From: Actinokineospora auranticolor
GTDB taxonomy: Bacteria > Actinomycetota > Actinomycetes > Mycobacteriales > Pseudonocardiaceae
Direction: 5' to 3'
Assembly (NCBI RefSeq): GCF_002934265.1
Contig: NZ_PTIX01000013.1
Location: 140,967-204,966, forward strand
DNA: 64,000 nt
Shown here: piece after piece, positions 50,838-60,497 of the stretch
How positions within the stretch are numbered: position 1 is the stretch's first letter
Layout: the number at the start of each line of letters is the position of its first letter
Notes under the pieces: generated by a model
What the model was told of the DNA's origin: nothing
The model's database searches: none
What the model saw: only the letters and a program-made list of their open reading frames with translations
Made by a program: the position numbers and the translations under genes

Positions 50838-51206
50838 TCAGGAATTCCCCGCCCCCACCGTCGCCGCGGCGGCGGGGAGCAACCCGTCGAAGTCGATCAA
50901 CGCGTCCAGTCGAAAAGCCAACGCTACCGCGACCCGCGCCACGACGTGGTGGTTCACCTTCGCCGACGAGTACGCCCCGATCGTCAGGCACGAGTGCGGC
51001 CGTTCCGCCCGCACGACCGTGTGGTCGATCTCGTCGTCGAAGTACTCCGTGTCGTCCTCGATGTTCATCGACGACAGGTGGCTGGAGTGGTCACCCCGCC
51101 ACCGGAAGTCCCCACCGGTGGCGAAGTCGCAGAAGGTCTCCATCCAGCACAGCAGGTCGTCCACCGAATACGGCCGGTGCACCCACAGCCCCACCGATGG
51201 TCCCAT
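50838..51206 (-). CDS. Hypothetical protein, possibly DUF6368-like
   Basis: 122 residues. Starts MGPSVGLWVHRPYSVDDLLC, has FDDEIDHTVVRAERPHSCLT in the middle and ends VAVALAFRLDALIDFDGLLP. This layout resembles small actinobacterial proteins of the DUF6368 type, some of which look like immunity proteins (memory-based, tentative). Three bases separate it from the aldo/keto reductase stop, so it is translated with or just before it on the same strand? The order is reductase then this gene on the minus strand. Confidence 0.55.
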   Translation of the reverse strand: MGPSVGLWVHRPYSVDDLLCWMETFCDFATGGDFRWRGDHSSHLSSMNIEDDTEYFDDEIDHTVVRAERPHSCLTIGAYSSAKVNHHVVARVAVALAFRLDALIDFDGLLPAAAATVGAGNS

Positions 51207-51209
51207 CCG

Positions 51210-52028
51210 CTACCCCCGGCTGAGCCGGTGCCGCTGGTCCGCGTCGAGCCGCAGGGTCGTGGCGGCGACGTTCTCGGCCAGGTGGCGGAGTGCGGTTGTG
51301 CCGGGGATCGGCAGCACGACGGGGGCGCGGTCGAGCAGCCAGGCGAGCGCGACCTGGGCCCGGGTCGCGCCCAGCTCGGCCGCCACCGCCGCGACCGCGC
51401 CGTCGCTCGCGGCGGTGGCCGGGTGCACGGGGCGCCACGGCAGGAACGCGATCCCGGCGGCGGCGCAGGCGTCGAGTACGGGGTCGTGCTCGCGGTCGAG
51501 CAGGTTGTAGCGGTTCTGCACGCTCGCGATCTCGGTGACCCGCCGCGCTCGCGCCAGCTGCTCCACGGTCACCTCGGACAGCTCGATGTGCCCGATCTTG
51601 CCCGCGTCCCGCAGCTCGGCGAGCGCCCCCACCTGCTCCTCCAGCGGGACCTCGGGATCGACGCGGTGCAGTTGGAGCAGGTCCACGCGGTCGAGCCGAA
51701 GCCCGCGCAGGCCCTCGTCCACCTGCGCGCGCAGGAACTCGGGGCGCCCGCACAGCTCCGCCTCTCGTGGCGCGTCCACCCGCCGGACCCCGACCTTGGT
51801 CGCGATGAGCAGCCCCTCGGGGTACGGGTGCAGTGCCTCGGCGATCAGCTCCTCGTTGGCACCCCACCCGTAGAGGTGCGCGGTGTCCACGAGGACGACG
51901 CCGAGCTCGACCGCCTTCCGCAGCACCGCGACCGCGTCGTCCCTCCCGGTCTCGGCCCGGGACAGGTGCATCGCCCCGAACCCCATCCGCCGGACGCGGT
52001 GCTCCCCACCGATCGCGAACGCGCTCAT
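51210..52028 (-). CDS. Aldo/keto reductase
   Basis: 272 residues of the AKR barrel. VLVDTAHLYGWGANEELIAE near 43-62 has the catalytic Asp and Tyr; the catalytic Lys is in LLIATKVGVRR near 75, and the His in LLQLHRVDPE near 115. Cofactor-binding end VVLPIPGTTALRHLAENVAA near 230-250. NADPH-dependent reduction of a carbonyl; substrate unknown. It resembles the oxidoreductases often found near MMPL or stress genes, but no link to the neighbour is evident. Confidence 0.88.
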   Translation of the reverse strand: MSAFAIGGEHRVRRMGFGAMHLSRAETGRDDAVAVLRKAVELGVVLVDTAHLYGWGANEELIAEALHPYPEGLLIATKVGVRRVDAPREAELCGRPEFLRAQVDEGLRGLRLDRVDLLQLHRVDPEVPLEEQVGALAELRDAGKIGHIELSEVTVEQLARARRVTEIASVQNRYNLLDREHDPVLDACAAAGIAFLPWRPVHPATAASDGAVAAVAAELGATRAQVALAWLLDRAPVVLPIPGTTALRHLAENVAATTLRLDADQRHRLSRG

Positions 52029-52094
52029 CCGCCAACCCCCAGTCGACTCGGCGCGACTGTAGCAACCGAAACCCCGTGCCGTCGCCGGTCTCCA

Positions 52095-54293
52095 CTACAC
52101 CGCCGTGCCCGCTTTCCGGCGAAGGGCGCGCTTCCACGCCCCGTCGCCGAGCAGCGACAGGGTGGCGGGCAGCAGCACCCCGCGCACGATGGTGGCGTCG
52201 AGGATGACGGCCATGCCCATGCCCACACCGAGTTGCTTGTTCTCGATGGAGGTCAGGGTGACGAACACGGCGAAGACCGCGGTCATGATGACGGCCGCGC
52301 TGGTGACCACACCCGCGCTGCTCTCGATCCCGCCGACGATGGCGGCGCGCAACAGATCACCGGTGCCGAGGCGTTCGCGGATTCGGCTGAGGATGAAGAT
52401 GTGGTAATCCATGCTCAGTCCGAAGAGGACCACGAAGACGAACAGCGGCAGCCAGTCCATCACACCGCCGTACGGCGTGAAGCCGAGGAGTGCGCTGAGG
52501 TTCCCGTCCTGGAAGATCCAGGTTACCACACCGCAGGCCGCCGCGATGGCCAGCAGGTTGAGCACAATGGACACCAGCGAGATGGCCACCGAGCGGAACA
52601 CCGCGGCCAGCAAGGCGAAGGCCAGCACCAGGACGAACGCGAAGACCCACGGCGTCCGCTCCGCGACGCGTTCGGTGAAGTCGTGGGTCTGGGCGGCCTT
52701 CCCGCCGACGGCGAAGTCCACGCCGTCCACGCGACCGATGGTGGCGGGCAACAGTTCCGCGCGAAGTCGTTCCAGCGCGCGGACGGTGGTGTCGTCGGTG
52801 CCGGAGCCGGAGACCGGCACCCGGATGACGAGGGCGCGGTCGACCGCGGCCACCGCGATCGGTTCGTGGATCGGCTGGTCGGCACCGGCGCACGAACGCA
52901 GCTCCGCCACGGCTTCCCGCAGCCGCGGGGAGTCGACGGGTGAACCGTCCCGGTTCCACACCACCACCCGCGTCGGCGCCGCGGACCCGGGGAACGCCTC
53001 CTGCAGCCGGATCGCGTTGTCGACCGCCGCGACCTCGCGCGGCAGGCTGTTGACCACGGCCGCGTCCTGGAGCCGCATTCCCAAGGCGGGCAACGCGAGC
53101 ACCACGAGCACCGCCACGGCCGCGCCGCCGAGGAGCAGCGGACGCCGGACCACCCGGTGCGCGATCCGCGACCACACCCGCGATTCCCGCGCCGCGACCC
53201 GGCCGCGCCCGAGGAACGGCACGCGCCACCGGTCCACCCGGTCGCCGAGCAGCGACAGGATCGCGGGCAGCACGACGACCGCGCCCGTGACCGAGACGCC
53301 GACGACCACCGCGGTGGCCACGGTGGCGCCGCGGAACGCGTCCAGCCCGGTGATCAGCAGCCCCACCAGGCAGAGCACGACCGTCAGCCCGGACACCACG
53401 ACCACGTGCCCGGAGGTGCGGGCGGTGATCCGCAGCGCCGCGTCGCGGTCGCGGCCCGCGTGGCGCTCCTCCCGGTACCGGCGCAGGGAGAACAGCGAGT
53501 AGTCCACGCCGATCGCGATGCCGATCAGCAGGATCAGCGACGACGACGCGCTGTTGATCGGCATGACCTTGCCGATCAGCGCCAGCAGCGAGAACGTCGC
53601 GGCGAGCCCGGTCACCGTGAGCAGCACCGGGATGCCCACCGCCACGAGCGAGCCGAACACCACCACCAGGATCAGCACGACCACCGGTGCCGACAGCAGA
53701 TGAGAACGCGCCAGGTCCGCTTTGACAGTAGCGTCAACGGCACTGGTGAGGCTGCGATCACCCGCCATGACCACCCGCACGTCCGGGTGACGCGCGGCGA
53801 CCGCGTCGACGACCGCGGCGGCACCCGCGAAGTTCGCCCGAACCCGCTCGACCGGCTCGGCCACCCGGAAGGCGACCAGCGCCGACCGCCCGTCCGCGCT
53901 GATCAGGTCCCCGCCGTCCGGCGCCGTGGGCGACCGGACCTCCGCGACCGCGTTCTCCCTGGCGCGCAAGGAGTTCACCAGGTCATCCGCCGCCGCGCGC
54001 AACGGTGGGCTGTCGACGAAGGCGCCGCCCGGCGCCCTGGCCTGCACCAACACGTTCTCGCGGATCGCGTCGTAACTCCCTTGCGCGTCAAGGGTGGTTT
54101 GCGCGCGCCCCGACTCCCCCGGATCGGTCGCACGGGCGTCCGCCCCCTGGACGAGGACGCTCAGGGCGACGGTCACCACGACGAACACCAACCACCCACC
54201 GATGGCCCGCCACCGGTTGCGCACCGACCACGCGGCTATCCGCTCCACCAACGCGACCCTGTCCGCACCGACCGACGACATACTCTCCCCCAT
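52095..54293 (-). CDS. MMPL/RND family transporter
   Basis: 732 residues from ATG 54293, which follows AAGGAG; ATG 54281 is an alternative. Two-repeat RND layout: first membrane helix WRAIGGWLVFVVVTVALSVL near 25, a large periplasmic domain (45-170), helices around 175-360 including IGIAIGVDYSLFSLRRYREE near 260 with the proton-relay Asp, a second periplasmic domain (395-545) and helices to 720 including FGLSMDYHIFILSRIRERL near 635. Transports lipids or drugs out of the membrane. The palindrome at 54304 lies over its ribosome site. Confidence 0.9.
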   Translation of the reverse strand: MGESMSSVGADRVALVERIAAWSVRNRWRAIGGWLVFVVVTVALSVLVQGADARATDPGESGRAQTTLDAQGSYDAIRENVLVQARAPGGAFVDSPPLRAAADDLVNSLRARENAVAEVRSPTAPDGGDLISADGRSALVAFRVAEPVERVRANFAGAAAVVDAVAARHPDVRVVMAGDRSLTSAVDATVKADLARSHLLSAPVVVLILVVVFGSLVAVGIPVLLTVTGLAATFSLLALIGKVMPINSASSSLILLIGIAIGVDYSLFSLRRYREERHAGRDRDAALRITARTSGHVVVVSGLTVVLCLVGLLITGLDAFRGATVATAVVVGVSVTGAVVVLPAILSLLGDRVDRWRVPFLGRGRVAARESRVWSRIAHRVVRRPLLLGGAAVAVLVVLALPALGMRLQDAAVVNSLPREVAAVDNAIRLQEAFPGSAAPTRVVVWNRDGSPVDSPRLREAVAELRSCAGADQPIHEPIAVAAVDRALVIRVPVSGSGTDDTTVRALERLRAELLPATIGRVDGVDFAVGGKAAQTHDFTERVAERTPWVFAFVLVLAFALLAAVFRSVAISLVSIVLNLLAIAAACGVVTWIFQDGNLSALLGFTPYGGVMDWLPLFVFVVLFGLSMDYHIFILSRIRERLGTGDLLRAAIVGGIESSAGVVTSAAVIMTAVFAVFVTLTSIENKQLGVGMGMAVILDATIVRGVLLPATLSLLGDGAWKRALRRKAGTAV

Positions 54294-54303
54294 GGAAACT
54301 CTC

Positions 54304-54319
54304 CTTGGCACCTGCCAAG
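54304..54319 (-). promoter_or_regulatory. Palindromic operator over the MMPL ribosome site
   Basis: CTTGGCA (54304-54310), two bases, TGCCAAG (54313-54319): a perfect seven-base inverted repeat. On the minus strand its left half shares bases with the AAGGAG ribosome site (54301-54306). Typical size and symmetry for a TetR/MarR-type repressor site. No adjacent regulator gene survives. Confidence 0.5.
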
Positions 54320-55141
54320 AAAAGTTAGCACTACCCGCCCGCGCCCCGCCACACCCCGGCAGCCAAGAGGACCGAGTTCACCGCGCCCGCGGGGAGACAA
54401 GGGAGGATCACACGACCGACACCGTCGATGTCCGCTCGGCGGACGACATCGCGGCACCCCACGACTCCGACGACGACTACCTGACGATCGCCGCCACTAC
54501 GCCTCCCAAGAGTTCTCCCACGCCACGAACGGCGAGTACCACCTCTCAACGGGCACGGCCCCGCCGCCGGCGCCGGGTGTCCACGAGGCCGTGCTTGGTG
54601 ATCGGTCGCAGAGCCCCGGGATGGATCGACGGGGGCTACGGGGCGCGGGCTGCTTGGAGGTCACCCCGAGCCCGCTCGACACCCGGGTCCGCGCACGACC
54701 GGCCGGATCCCGCCGGGCAACCCGGTCGAACACCCCGACCCGCCACGGACAGACGGACGAGCAACGCGCCCGTGAACTCGACCGATGCCATCCGGCCAAG
54801 CGCCGCCGGACCACGGGCAACGCCCCGACCGGATCGCGACCGACCGCTCGCCACCATCCACTATGGACCGAACTGAGCAGCCCTCGACTATCACCCGGTC
54901 GTGTGGCCACCACCCGACGGATACCGCCACTACCCGGCGATTCACCACCCAGCCGGGTCATTCGCACAGCCAAACGTCTCTTTAGGACAATTCCTGGACA
55001 TCGGCGAGCGGGTGCGAGGAGCGCGGACGGGGTCGCGTACGGTGTCGGGTCAGTGGCCGCGGGGCGGTCACCGTCGGCACGGTGGTCACCGATTGGGGGC
55101 AGGTGCGGACCACCCCCTCGCCACCTGGAGCCGTGCCACCG
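54320..55141. other. Region without a supported gene
   Basis: 822 bases upstream of the MMPL gene where a regulator would be expected. Scattered protein-like pieces exist on the plus strand (DTVDVRSADDIAAPHDSDDD at about 54420 and YASQEFSHATNGEYHL at about 54500), in different frames, so a decayed gene is possible. Nothing recognisable. Confidence 0.35.
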
Positions 55142-55573
55142 ATGTCGCGTCCCGAGCTGAGAACCCACCCGCTGCTGCGGCGCTTGGCGGACCTCGCGCT
55201 GCCCGACGCCGACCACGCGATCTTCGGCAGCGGACCGCTGCTGGCCTGGGGCATCCGCGACGCCATCGGCGACCTCGACGTCATCGCCAGGGGCGCGGCC
55301 TGGCAGCGCGCCGCCGCGCTGGCCGAACCCGCGGGCGCGTCCTCGGGCACCGGGCTGGTGGTGCGCCCGCCGGGCTCCGCCATCGAGATCTTCGACCGGT
55401 GGCTGGACCCCGTCTTCGACACCGACGAGCTCATCGACTCCGCCGACCTCATCGACGGCTTCCGGTTCGTCGCCCTGGACAAGGTCTACGCCTGGAAGCG
55501 CGCCAGCGACCGCCCCAAGGACAAGGTGGACGCCGACCTCATCGCCCGGTTCCTGCACTCCTGCCCGAGCTGA
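55142..55573 (+). CDS. Nucleotidyltransferase-fold hypothetical protein
   Basis: 143 residues from ATG 55142. HAIFGSGPLLAWGIRDAIGD followed by LDVIARG gives the GS-n-DxD pattern of the polymerase-beta-like nucleotidyltransferase superfamily, with a second acidic residue at IEIFDRWLD near 83. The C-terminal end VALDKVYAWKRASDRPKDKV and DADLIARFL resembles AbiEii/MNT-type proteins, whose last Lys/Asp stretch packs on the active site. Could be a toxin-like or antibiotic-modifying enzyme; no partner gene is seen next to it. Confidence 0.65.
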   Translation: MSRPELRTHPLLRRLADLALPDADHAIFGSGPLLAWGIRDAIGDLDVIARGAAWQRAAALAEPAGASSGTGLVVRPPGSAIEIFDRWLDPVFDTDELIDSADLIDGFRFVALDKVYAWKRASDRPKDKVDADLIARFLHSCPS

Positions 55574-55658
55574 TCCCGGTCCCGAGTCCTCAAGCGACAG
55601 TGCGTGGTGCACACTGTGCCGACCGGCGAGCGGACGCCGGTCGAGTACTGGGGGTCCG

Positions 55659-56594
55659 ATGACCAAGCGCGCGCTCGTGGCGATTTCGGTGCTTTGCGCC
55701 ACCCTGTCGTTATCGGGGTGCGAGGTGTCGGGCCTGGCCGTGCCCGACCCCGCGACGATGGCCCCGGTCACCGCGGACGTGCTCGGCGACCTCGCCACCT
55801 TCGACGCCTGCGACCTGGTCACCCTCACCGACCTGATGCCGTACGGCGCGCCCATGGTCGTCGACGCCGAGAACCTGGACAACTGCGCCTACCGGGTCGC
55901 CGCGCCCGACCCGGACGACCCCATGACGGTCAGCATCGGCGATCTGACCAGCGAACTCCCACCCTCGCGGGGCACCGAGCGGTACCGCGAGCTGCCCGGC
56001 GGGATCGCGCAGACGACCCGTGCGCAGACGCCGCGCGACTGCGAGCAGCTGTTGGCCTTCGCCGGCGGCCCGGTGTTCCGGGTCCTGGTCACGAACGCCG
56101 AGGAGAACCGGAGCTGCGAGGTCGCCAACACCGTCGCGGGCGTCTTCGCGCGGCGCCTGGTCAGCGGCAAGCCCATCGCCCGGATGAACCGCCGCCCCGG
56201 CTCGCTCGCCGCGGTCGACCCGTGTCCGCTGCTCACCGACGACGTCCTGGCGCCGCTGCCCGCCCTCGCGGGCGCCAAGCGCCGTTCGGCACCCGCGCGC
56301 CACGTGTGCTCACTCGCGTCCGCCGACGGCGGAACCACCCTCGAGGTCCGCTTCGGCGGCGGCTCGGACCTGGAGTGGACCTACCCCCAGGAGCTCCGCC
56401 AGGACATCGCGGGCCGGGTGACCGCCAAGCACTTCTCCGTCGTGTGCTCGATGATCACCGAGCAGCTCCGGACCGCCCAGATCCGCTACCGGGAGCTGGC
56501 CACGGTCGCCGTCCGGACCCCGGATCTCACCTCCTGCGAGAAGGCGGCGGCGGTCGCGGAACGGCTGTGGCCCAAGCTCCCGGCCAAGCCGTAG
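55659..56594 (+). CDS. Lipoprotein, DUF3558-like
   Basis: 311 residues. Lipobox near residue 20 in ATLSLSGCEVSG; the Cys would be lipidated after export. The mature part has DACDLVTLTDLMPYG, ENLDNCAYRV, TPRDCEQLLAF and SCEVANTVAG, a spacing of Cys typical of actinobacterial DUF3558 proteins and their relatives. A second copy of the same fold seems to follow (AAVDPCPLLTDDVLAP, RHVCSLASADGG, SVVCSMITEQLR). Surface-bound, function unknown. Codon 18 is TTA. Promoter not identified. Confidence 0.7.
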   Translation: MTKRALVAISVLCATLSLSGCEVSGLAVPDPATMAPVTADVLGDLATFDACDLVTLTDLMPYGAPMVVDAENLDNCAYRVAAPDPDDPMTVSIGDLTSELPPSRGTERYRELPGGIAQTTRAQTPRDCEQLLAFAGGPVFRVLVTNAEENRSCEVANTVAGVFARRLVSGKPIARMNRRPGSLAAVDPCPLLTDDVLAPLPALAGAKRRSAPARHVCSLASADGGTTLEVRFGGGSDLEWTYPQELRQDIAGRVTAKHFSVVCSMITEQLRTAQIRYRELATVAVRTPDLTSCEKAAAVAERLWPKLPAKP

Positions 56595-56711
56595 CCGGTG
56601 CTCGGTGCGCGGATAGCACGCGGCCCCGATCGGCGGTGAGGCCATCCCGACACCGGTCCCTCCGGTCTGCCGGATGGCCCGCCCACCCCCACGGGCGAAA
56701 CGCTTCCGATC

Positions 56712-58115
56712 ATGCGCAAACCACTTCAGGTACTGGCGGTGCTCGGACTGGCCGCCTGCGTCACCACGACCCCGGCGCACGCGGCCACGACACCGACTTG
56801 GACCACGTGCGTCGACGCCCCGCTCCAGGAGTGCGCCACCCTCCAGGTCCCCCTGGACTACCGGGACCCCGGCGGTCCCCGGATATCCCTGGCGGTGTCC
56901 CGGATCCGGACCGCGCGCCCGGACCTGCGCCGCGGCGTGCTCCTGCTGATCCCGACCGGCCCCGGCAACCCCGGCCTGACCCGCCCCACCACCCTCGGCC
57001 TGCGCCTGCCCCGGCCGGTCCTCGACCGCTACGACATCGTCGGCTTCGACCCGCGCGGCACGGGCCGCAGCACCCCGGCGTCCTGCGGGGTCACCGGCCC
57101 GGACGCGGAAGCCGCGCTGTTCTCCCCGTGGCCCGGTCCCGACGGCGACATCTCCGGCAACGTGGCCAAGGCCAAGCGGATCGCGGACGCCTGCGCGCGC
57201 AACGGCGGCGACCTCCTCCGGCACATCAGCAGCCGCACGGAGGCGATGGACATCGATCGGATCCGCCAAGCGCTCGGTGAGCGGACGCTGTCCTCCTGGG
57301 GTGTCTCGTACGGCACCTACCCGGCCGCGGTCCACGCGACGCTGTTCCCCGACCGCACCGACCGGGTCGTGCTGGACAGCAGCGGCGACCCGGACCCGAG
57401 CCGGGTCGCGCGCGGTTGGGCGGCCAACTTCGCGGTGGGCGCGCGGGACCGGTTCCCCGACTTCGCCGCGTGGGCCGCGGCGCGCGACGCCGAGTACCAC
57501 CTGGGCGCGACCCCGGACGCGGTCACCCGCCACTACCTGGCCGTGGCCGAGACCCTCGACCACAACCCGCGTCCGGACCTGTCCGGGGCCCTGCTGCGCA
57601 GCATCGTGTTCACCTCGCTGCAGAGCGACGCGTCCTTCCCGCTCGCCGCGACCGTGCTGCGCGGCGACCCGACCCCGCCGCTGCCGGTCCCCAGCCCGGA
57701 GGCGTTCCAGCGGATCGTGGCGGTGGGCGCCGCGACGGCGTGCAACGACGTGCGCTGGCCGCGGTCGGTCGAGGCCCACGCCGCGGCGGTGGCGCGCGAC
57801 CGGACCGAGTACCCCTTGACCGGCGGCATGCCCGCCAACATCTGGGCGTGCTCGTTCTGGCCGTACCCGGCGGGCGACCCGGTGGTCATCTCGTCGCGCG
57901 GACCGGAGAACGTGCTGCTGGCGCAGAACCGGCGCGACCCGAACACCCCGTACTCGGGCGCACTGCGGATGCGCGCGGCGTTCGGGCACCGGGCGCGGAT
58001 GGTGAGCGTGGACTCGGGTGGCCACGGCGCGTACCTGGCCAACGGCAACGCCTGCGGTGACGCGGCGGTGACCGCGTTCCTCGTCGACGGCACGCACCGC
58101 GACGCCACCTGCTGA
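56712..58115 (+). CDS. Secreted TAP-like alpha/beta-hydrolase
   Basis: 467 residues. Signal peptide PLQVLAVLGLAACVTTTPAH at residues 4-23. Oxyanion region VLLLIPTGPGNPGLT near 78, YDIVGFDPRGTGRS near 110, nucleophile elbow SSWGVSYGTYPAAVHATL near 195 and catalytic His in SVDSGGHGAYL near 438. Cys pairs (TTCVDAPLQECAT, CSFWPYPAG) may form disulfides. Same family as the gene at 39229 but clearly divergent. Likely extracellular esterase or peptidase. Confidence 0.83.
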   Translation: MRKPLQVLAVLGLAACVTTTPAHAATTPTWTTCVDAPLQECATLQVPLDYRDPGGPRISLAVSRIRTARPDLRRGVLLLIPTGPGNPGLTRPTTLGLRLPRPVLDRYDIVGFDPRGTGRSTPASCGVTGPDAEAALFSPWPGPDGDISGNVAKAKRIADACARNGGDLLRHISSRTEAMDIDRIRQALGERTLSSWGVSYGTYPAAVHATLFPDRTDRVVLDSSGDPDPSRVARGWAANFAVGARDRFPDFAAWAAARDAEYHLGATPDAVTRHYLAVAETLDHNPRPDLSGALLRSIVFTSLQSDASFPLAATVLRGDPTPPLPVPSPEAFQRIVAVGAATACNDVRWPRSVEAHAAAVARDRTEYPLTGGMPANIWACSFWPYPAGDPVVISSRGPENVLLAQNRRDPNTPYSGALRMRAAFGHRARMVSVDSGGHGAYLANGNACGDAAVTAFLVDGTHRDATC

Positions 58116-58179
58116 AGATCACCCGGTTGCGCGGGTGTCCCCGCCACCCGCCGGTCCCGCCGCGTGCGAGGGTCGGCGG

Positions 58180-59034
58180 GTGGCCGGTGGTGACTTCGAG
58201 ATCGGGTCGGCGAGTGCCGACGAGGTTCGGCTGATCGCCGAGTGGGCGGCTGAGGAGCGGTGGAACCCGGGGCTGGCCGATCCCGCGGCGTTCGCCCCGG
58301 CCGACCCGGGCGGTTTCCTGGTGGGGCGGCTCGGGGGTGAGCCGATCGCGTGCATCTCGGCGATCCGCTACGGCGCCGGGTTCGGGTTCATCGGCTACTA
58401 CATCGCCCGGCCGCGGTGGCGCGGTCAGGGCTTCGGGATCCAGGTGTGGCGGGCGGGGATGGCGCGGCTCTCGGGTCGGCTCGTCGGGCTCGACGGGGTC
58501 GTGGACCAGCAGGACAACTACCGCGAGTCCGGGTTCGCGCGGGCGTGGAACAACGTGCGGTACGAGGGCGTCCTCCCGGTTTCCGACGTCGAGGGCTCCG
58601 CTGGGGACCCGGTGGCGATCGTGGACGCCCGGTCCGTCGCCTTCGACCGGATCGCGGGCTATGACCGGAAGTTCTTCCCCGAGGCCAGGGACGCGTTCCT
58701 CGCGGGCTGGGTCGGCCTGGGCGGCCGGACGGCGCGGGTCGCGGTGCGCGACGGCGAGCTGTGCGGGTTCGCGGTGCGCCGGGACAGCCGCGCCGCGTCG
58801 CGCGTCGGACCGCTCTACGCGGACTCCCCCGGCGTCGCGGCGGCGCTGCTGCGCGCGGTGTCCGACGGTGGGCCGCTGGCGGTGGACGTGCCGGACGCGA
58901 ACGCGGCGGCGACCCGGCTGATGGCCGACCTGGGGTTCGCGCCGACCTTCGAGGCGGCGCGGATGTACACCGGCCCCGCACCGGCGGTGGACCTGGCCGG
59001 GGTCTACGGCGTGACGAGCCTGGAGCTGGGCTAG
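58180..59034 (+). CDS. GNAT-family N-acetyltransferase
   Basis: 284 residues from GTG 58180, chosen because GAGGG lies eight bases upstream; a GTG at 58135 would add 15 residues. First GNAT module: SADEVRLIAEWAAEERWNPG near 8-27, IGYYIARPRWRGQGFGIQVW near 72-91 with the acetyl-CoA loop RWRGQGFG. The second half (AIVDARSVAFDRIAGYDRKF, then RAASRVGPLYADSPGVAAAL) is a C-terminal domain as in YitI/DUF1248-type proteins. Acetylates an unknown amine. Its stop overlaps the convergent gene at 59031. Confidence 0.82.
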   Translation: MAGGDFEIGSASADEVRLIAEWAAEERWNPGLADPAAFAPADPGGFLVGRLGGEPIACISAIRYGAGFGFIGYYIARPRWRGQGFGIQVWRAGMARLSGRLVGLDGVVDQQDNYRESGFARAWNNVRYEGVLPVSDVEGSAGDPVAIVDARSVAFDRIAGYDRKFFPEARDAFLAGWVGLGGRTARVAVRDGELCGFAVRRDSRAASRVGPLYADSPGVAAALLRAVSDGGPLAVDVPDANAAATRLMADLGFAPTFEAARMYTGPAPAVDLAGVYGVTSLELG

Positions 59035-59420
59035 AAGGCGTCCGCGCTGGTCAGTTCCCGCTCCAGGGCGTCCGCGCGGGTGACCAGGCGGGTGAGCGGG
59101 CCGCCGAACTCGACGCCGACGCCCCGGTCGGCCAGCGGCGCGGCGTGCTTGAGCAGCGCGACCCCGTCGACCACGGCGGCGGCGCCGATCGGGTCGGTCG
59201 CGGCGGCGGTCAGCAGGGCGCGCAGGTCGATGTCGTCGGCGCGGCCCACCGGCGAGGAGATCTCCACCCAGTCGCCGTCCTCGGCGGTGATGTGGTGCAC
59301 GGCGACCTGCTGGGAGCGCTCCCCCTCGGTGTCCAGCCGGAACCGGAGCCAGCCGTCGGTGTCCTGCAGGACCTCGTAGCGGGTCCGCACGTAGTTGATC
59401 ACGTCGGTCCATGTGGCCAC
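59031..59420 (-). CDS. Small YbjN/chaperone-like hypothetical protein
   Basis: 129 residues. TWTDVINYVRTRYEVLQDTD, WLRFRLDTEGERSQQVAVHH, GDWVEISSPVGRADDIDLRA and a C-terminal helix pair. The pattern resembles actinobacterial proteins with a type III secretion chaperone/YbjN-like fold (tentative). Acidic, with no signal peptide. The stop codon overlaps that of the convergent GNAT gene. Function unknown. Confidence 0.6.
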   Translation of the reverse strand: MATWTDVINYVRTRYEVLQDTDGWLRFRLDTEGERSQQVAVHHITAEDGDWVEISSPVGRADDIDLRALLTAAATDPIGAAAVVDGVALLKHAAPLADRGVGVEFGGPLTRLVTRADALERELTSADAF

Positions 59421-59534
59421 GGTGCCGCTCCCCGCGTCGAACTGGGTCAGGAATCTAGCGGCCGAAGCATCTCATGCCCGCCCGCCCACCGTGACACGGA
59501 CGTGGGAAAGCGCGCCGGGGCTGTCGACCGGGCG

Positions 59535-60497
59535 CTAGCCCTGCCAGGTGCCCTCGGGTTCGCGGAGCATGATCAGCGAGTTGAAGGGGCGGCGGGCGCT
59601 CGGCGTCGTTCGCTCGATCGGGTGGCCCAGGCGGAGCAGGGCCTGCGCGTACCCGGGCAGGCCCAGGATCTCGGCGAGCCTGGACCGTGATTCCAGGACA
59701 TGCAGTGGCTGCGTGATCGCGGAGCCCGTGAGGGCGTGGGCGGTCGCGCCGAGCCAGGCGTGCGCCAGTGCCATGCCCGCGCGCAGGTGGTCCAGCCGCG
59801 TGTCGGTCGGTGTGGCGACGACCAGGTGCGACTCGGCGGCCAGGCGCTGGATCAGGATCTCCTCGTCGGGCAGCCGGTTGTCCGGCGCCCTGGTCATGGG
59901 TCGCGCGCCCGGCCCGGCCGATGTGCCCGGCGCGGTCCACGCGGCGAGCTCCCGCTGGTAGGCGCGGTCGTCGCGGAGTACCTGGGCGCTGCGCAGCAGC
60001 AACTGCGCCAGGTCGCCCACGGCCTCGGTCGGCACCACCCGCACGGTCACGTCCGGCACGTCGCACCCGCGGGCCAGCTCGCCCGGCAGCGCGGTGTCGA
60101 CCGGCTCGGGCGCGAACGGCGCGGGGTGGGCGCGGCGCGACCGGATGGCCCGGAACCGCGCATGGTCGGCCTCGTCGGGTGCCGCCCGCCCGGCCGCGGT
60201 GACGGTGCCGACCACGTCGCGGCGCGTCGGGTCGGGGAACGCGGACCACCGGGACGTCCAGCCCAGCGACCGGACGGCGAGGCGCAGGTTGGTCAGCGCG
60301 GCGCCGCAGGAGAGCATGCGGTCGCGGCCCAGCGGGTCGTGCCGGGGCAGGGCGATGTCGACGCGTTCGAGCACCGACCCGGCGCGGTCGCGCAGCTCCA
60401 GCCGCCACGGCTGGGTGTTGTGCACCGACGGCGCCCGGCTCGTGGCGGCGGCCAGGACCGCGACCTCGGACTGCGTCCACTGCTCCGCCGGACTCAC
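59535..60497 (-). CDS. Acg-family FMN nitroreductase-like protein, copy 2
   Basis: 320 residues from GTG 60497, overlapping the upstream stop by four bases. Signature APSVHNTQPWRLEL near 22-35 and RMLSCGAALTNLRLAV near 60; the rest follows the double-domain Acg (Rv2032-like) layout, which in mycobacteria binds FMN tightly but has no proven nitroreductase activity. Ends FNSLIMLREPEGTWQG. Co-transcribed with a paralogue. In mycobacteria these belong to the DosR hypoxia regulon; no DosR box was found here by eye. Confidence 0.8.
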   Translation of the reverse strand: MSPAEQWTQSEVAVLAAATSRAPSVHNTQPWRLELRDRAGSVLERVDIALPRHDPLGRDRMLSCGAALTNLRLAVRSLGWTSRWSAFPDPTRRDVVGTVTAAGRAAPDEADHARFRAIRSRRAHPAPFAPEPVDTALPGELARGCDVPDVTVRVVPTEAVGDLAQLLLRSAQVLRDDRAYQRELAAWTAPGTSAGPGARPMTRAPDNRLPDEEILIQRLAAESHLVVATPTDTRLDHLRAGMALAHAWLGATAHALTGSAITQPLHVLESRSRLAEILGLPGYAQALLRLGHPIERTTPSARRPFNSLIMLREPEGTWQG

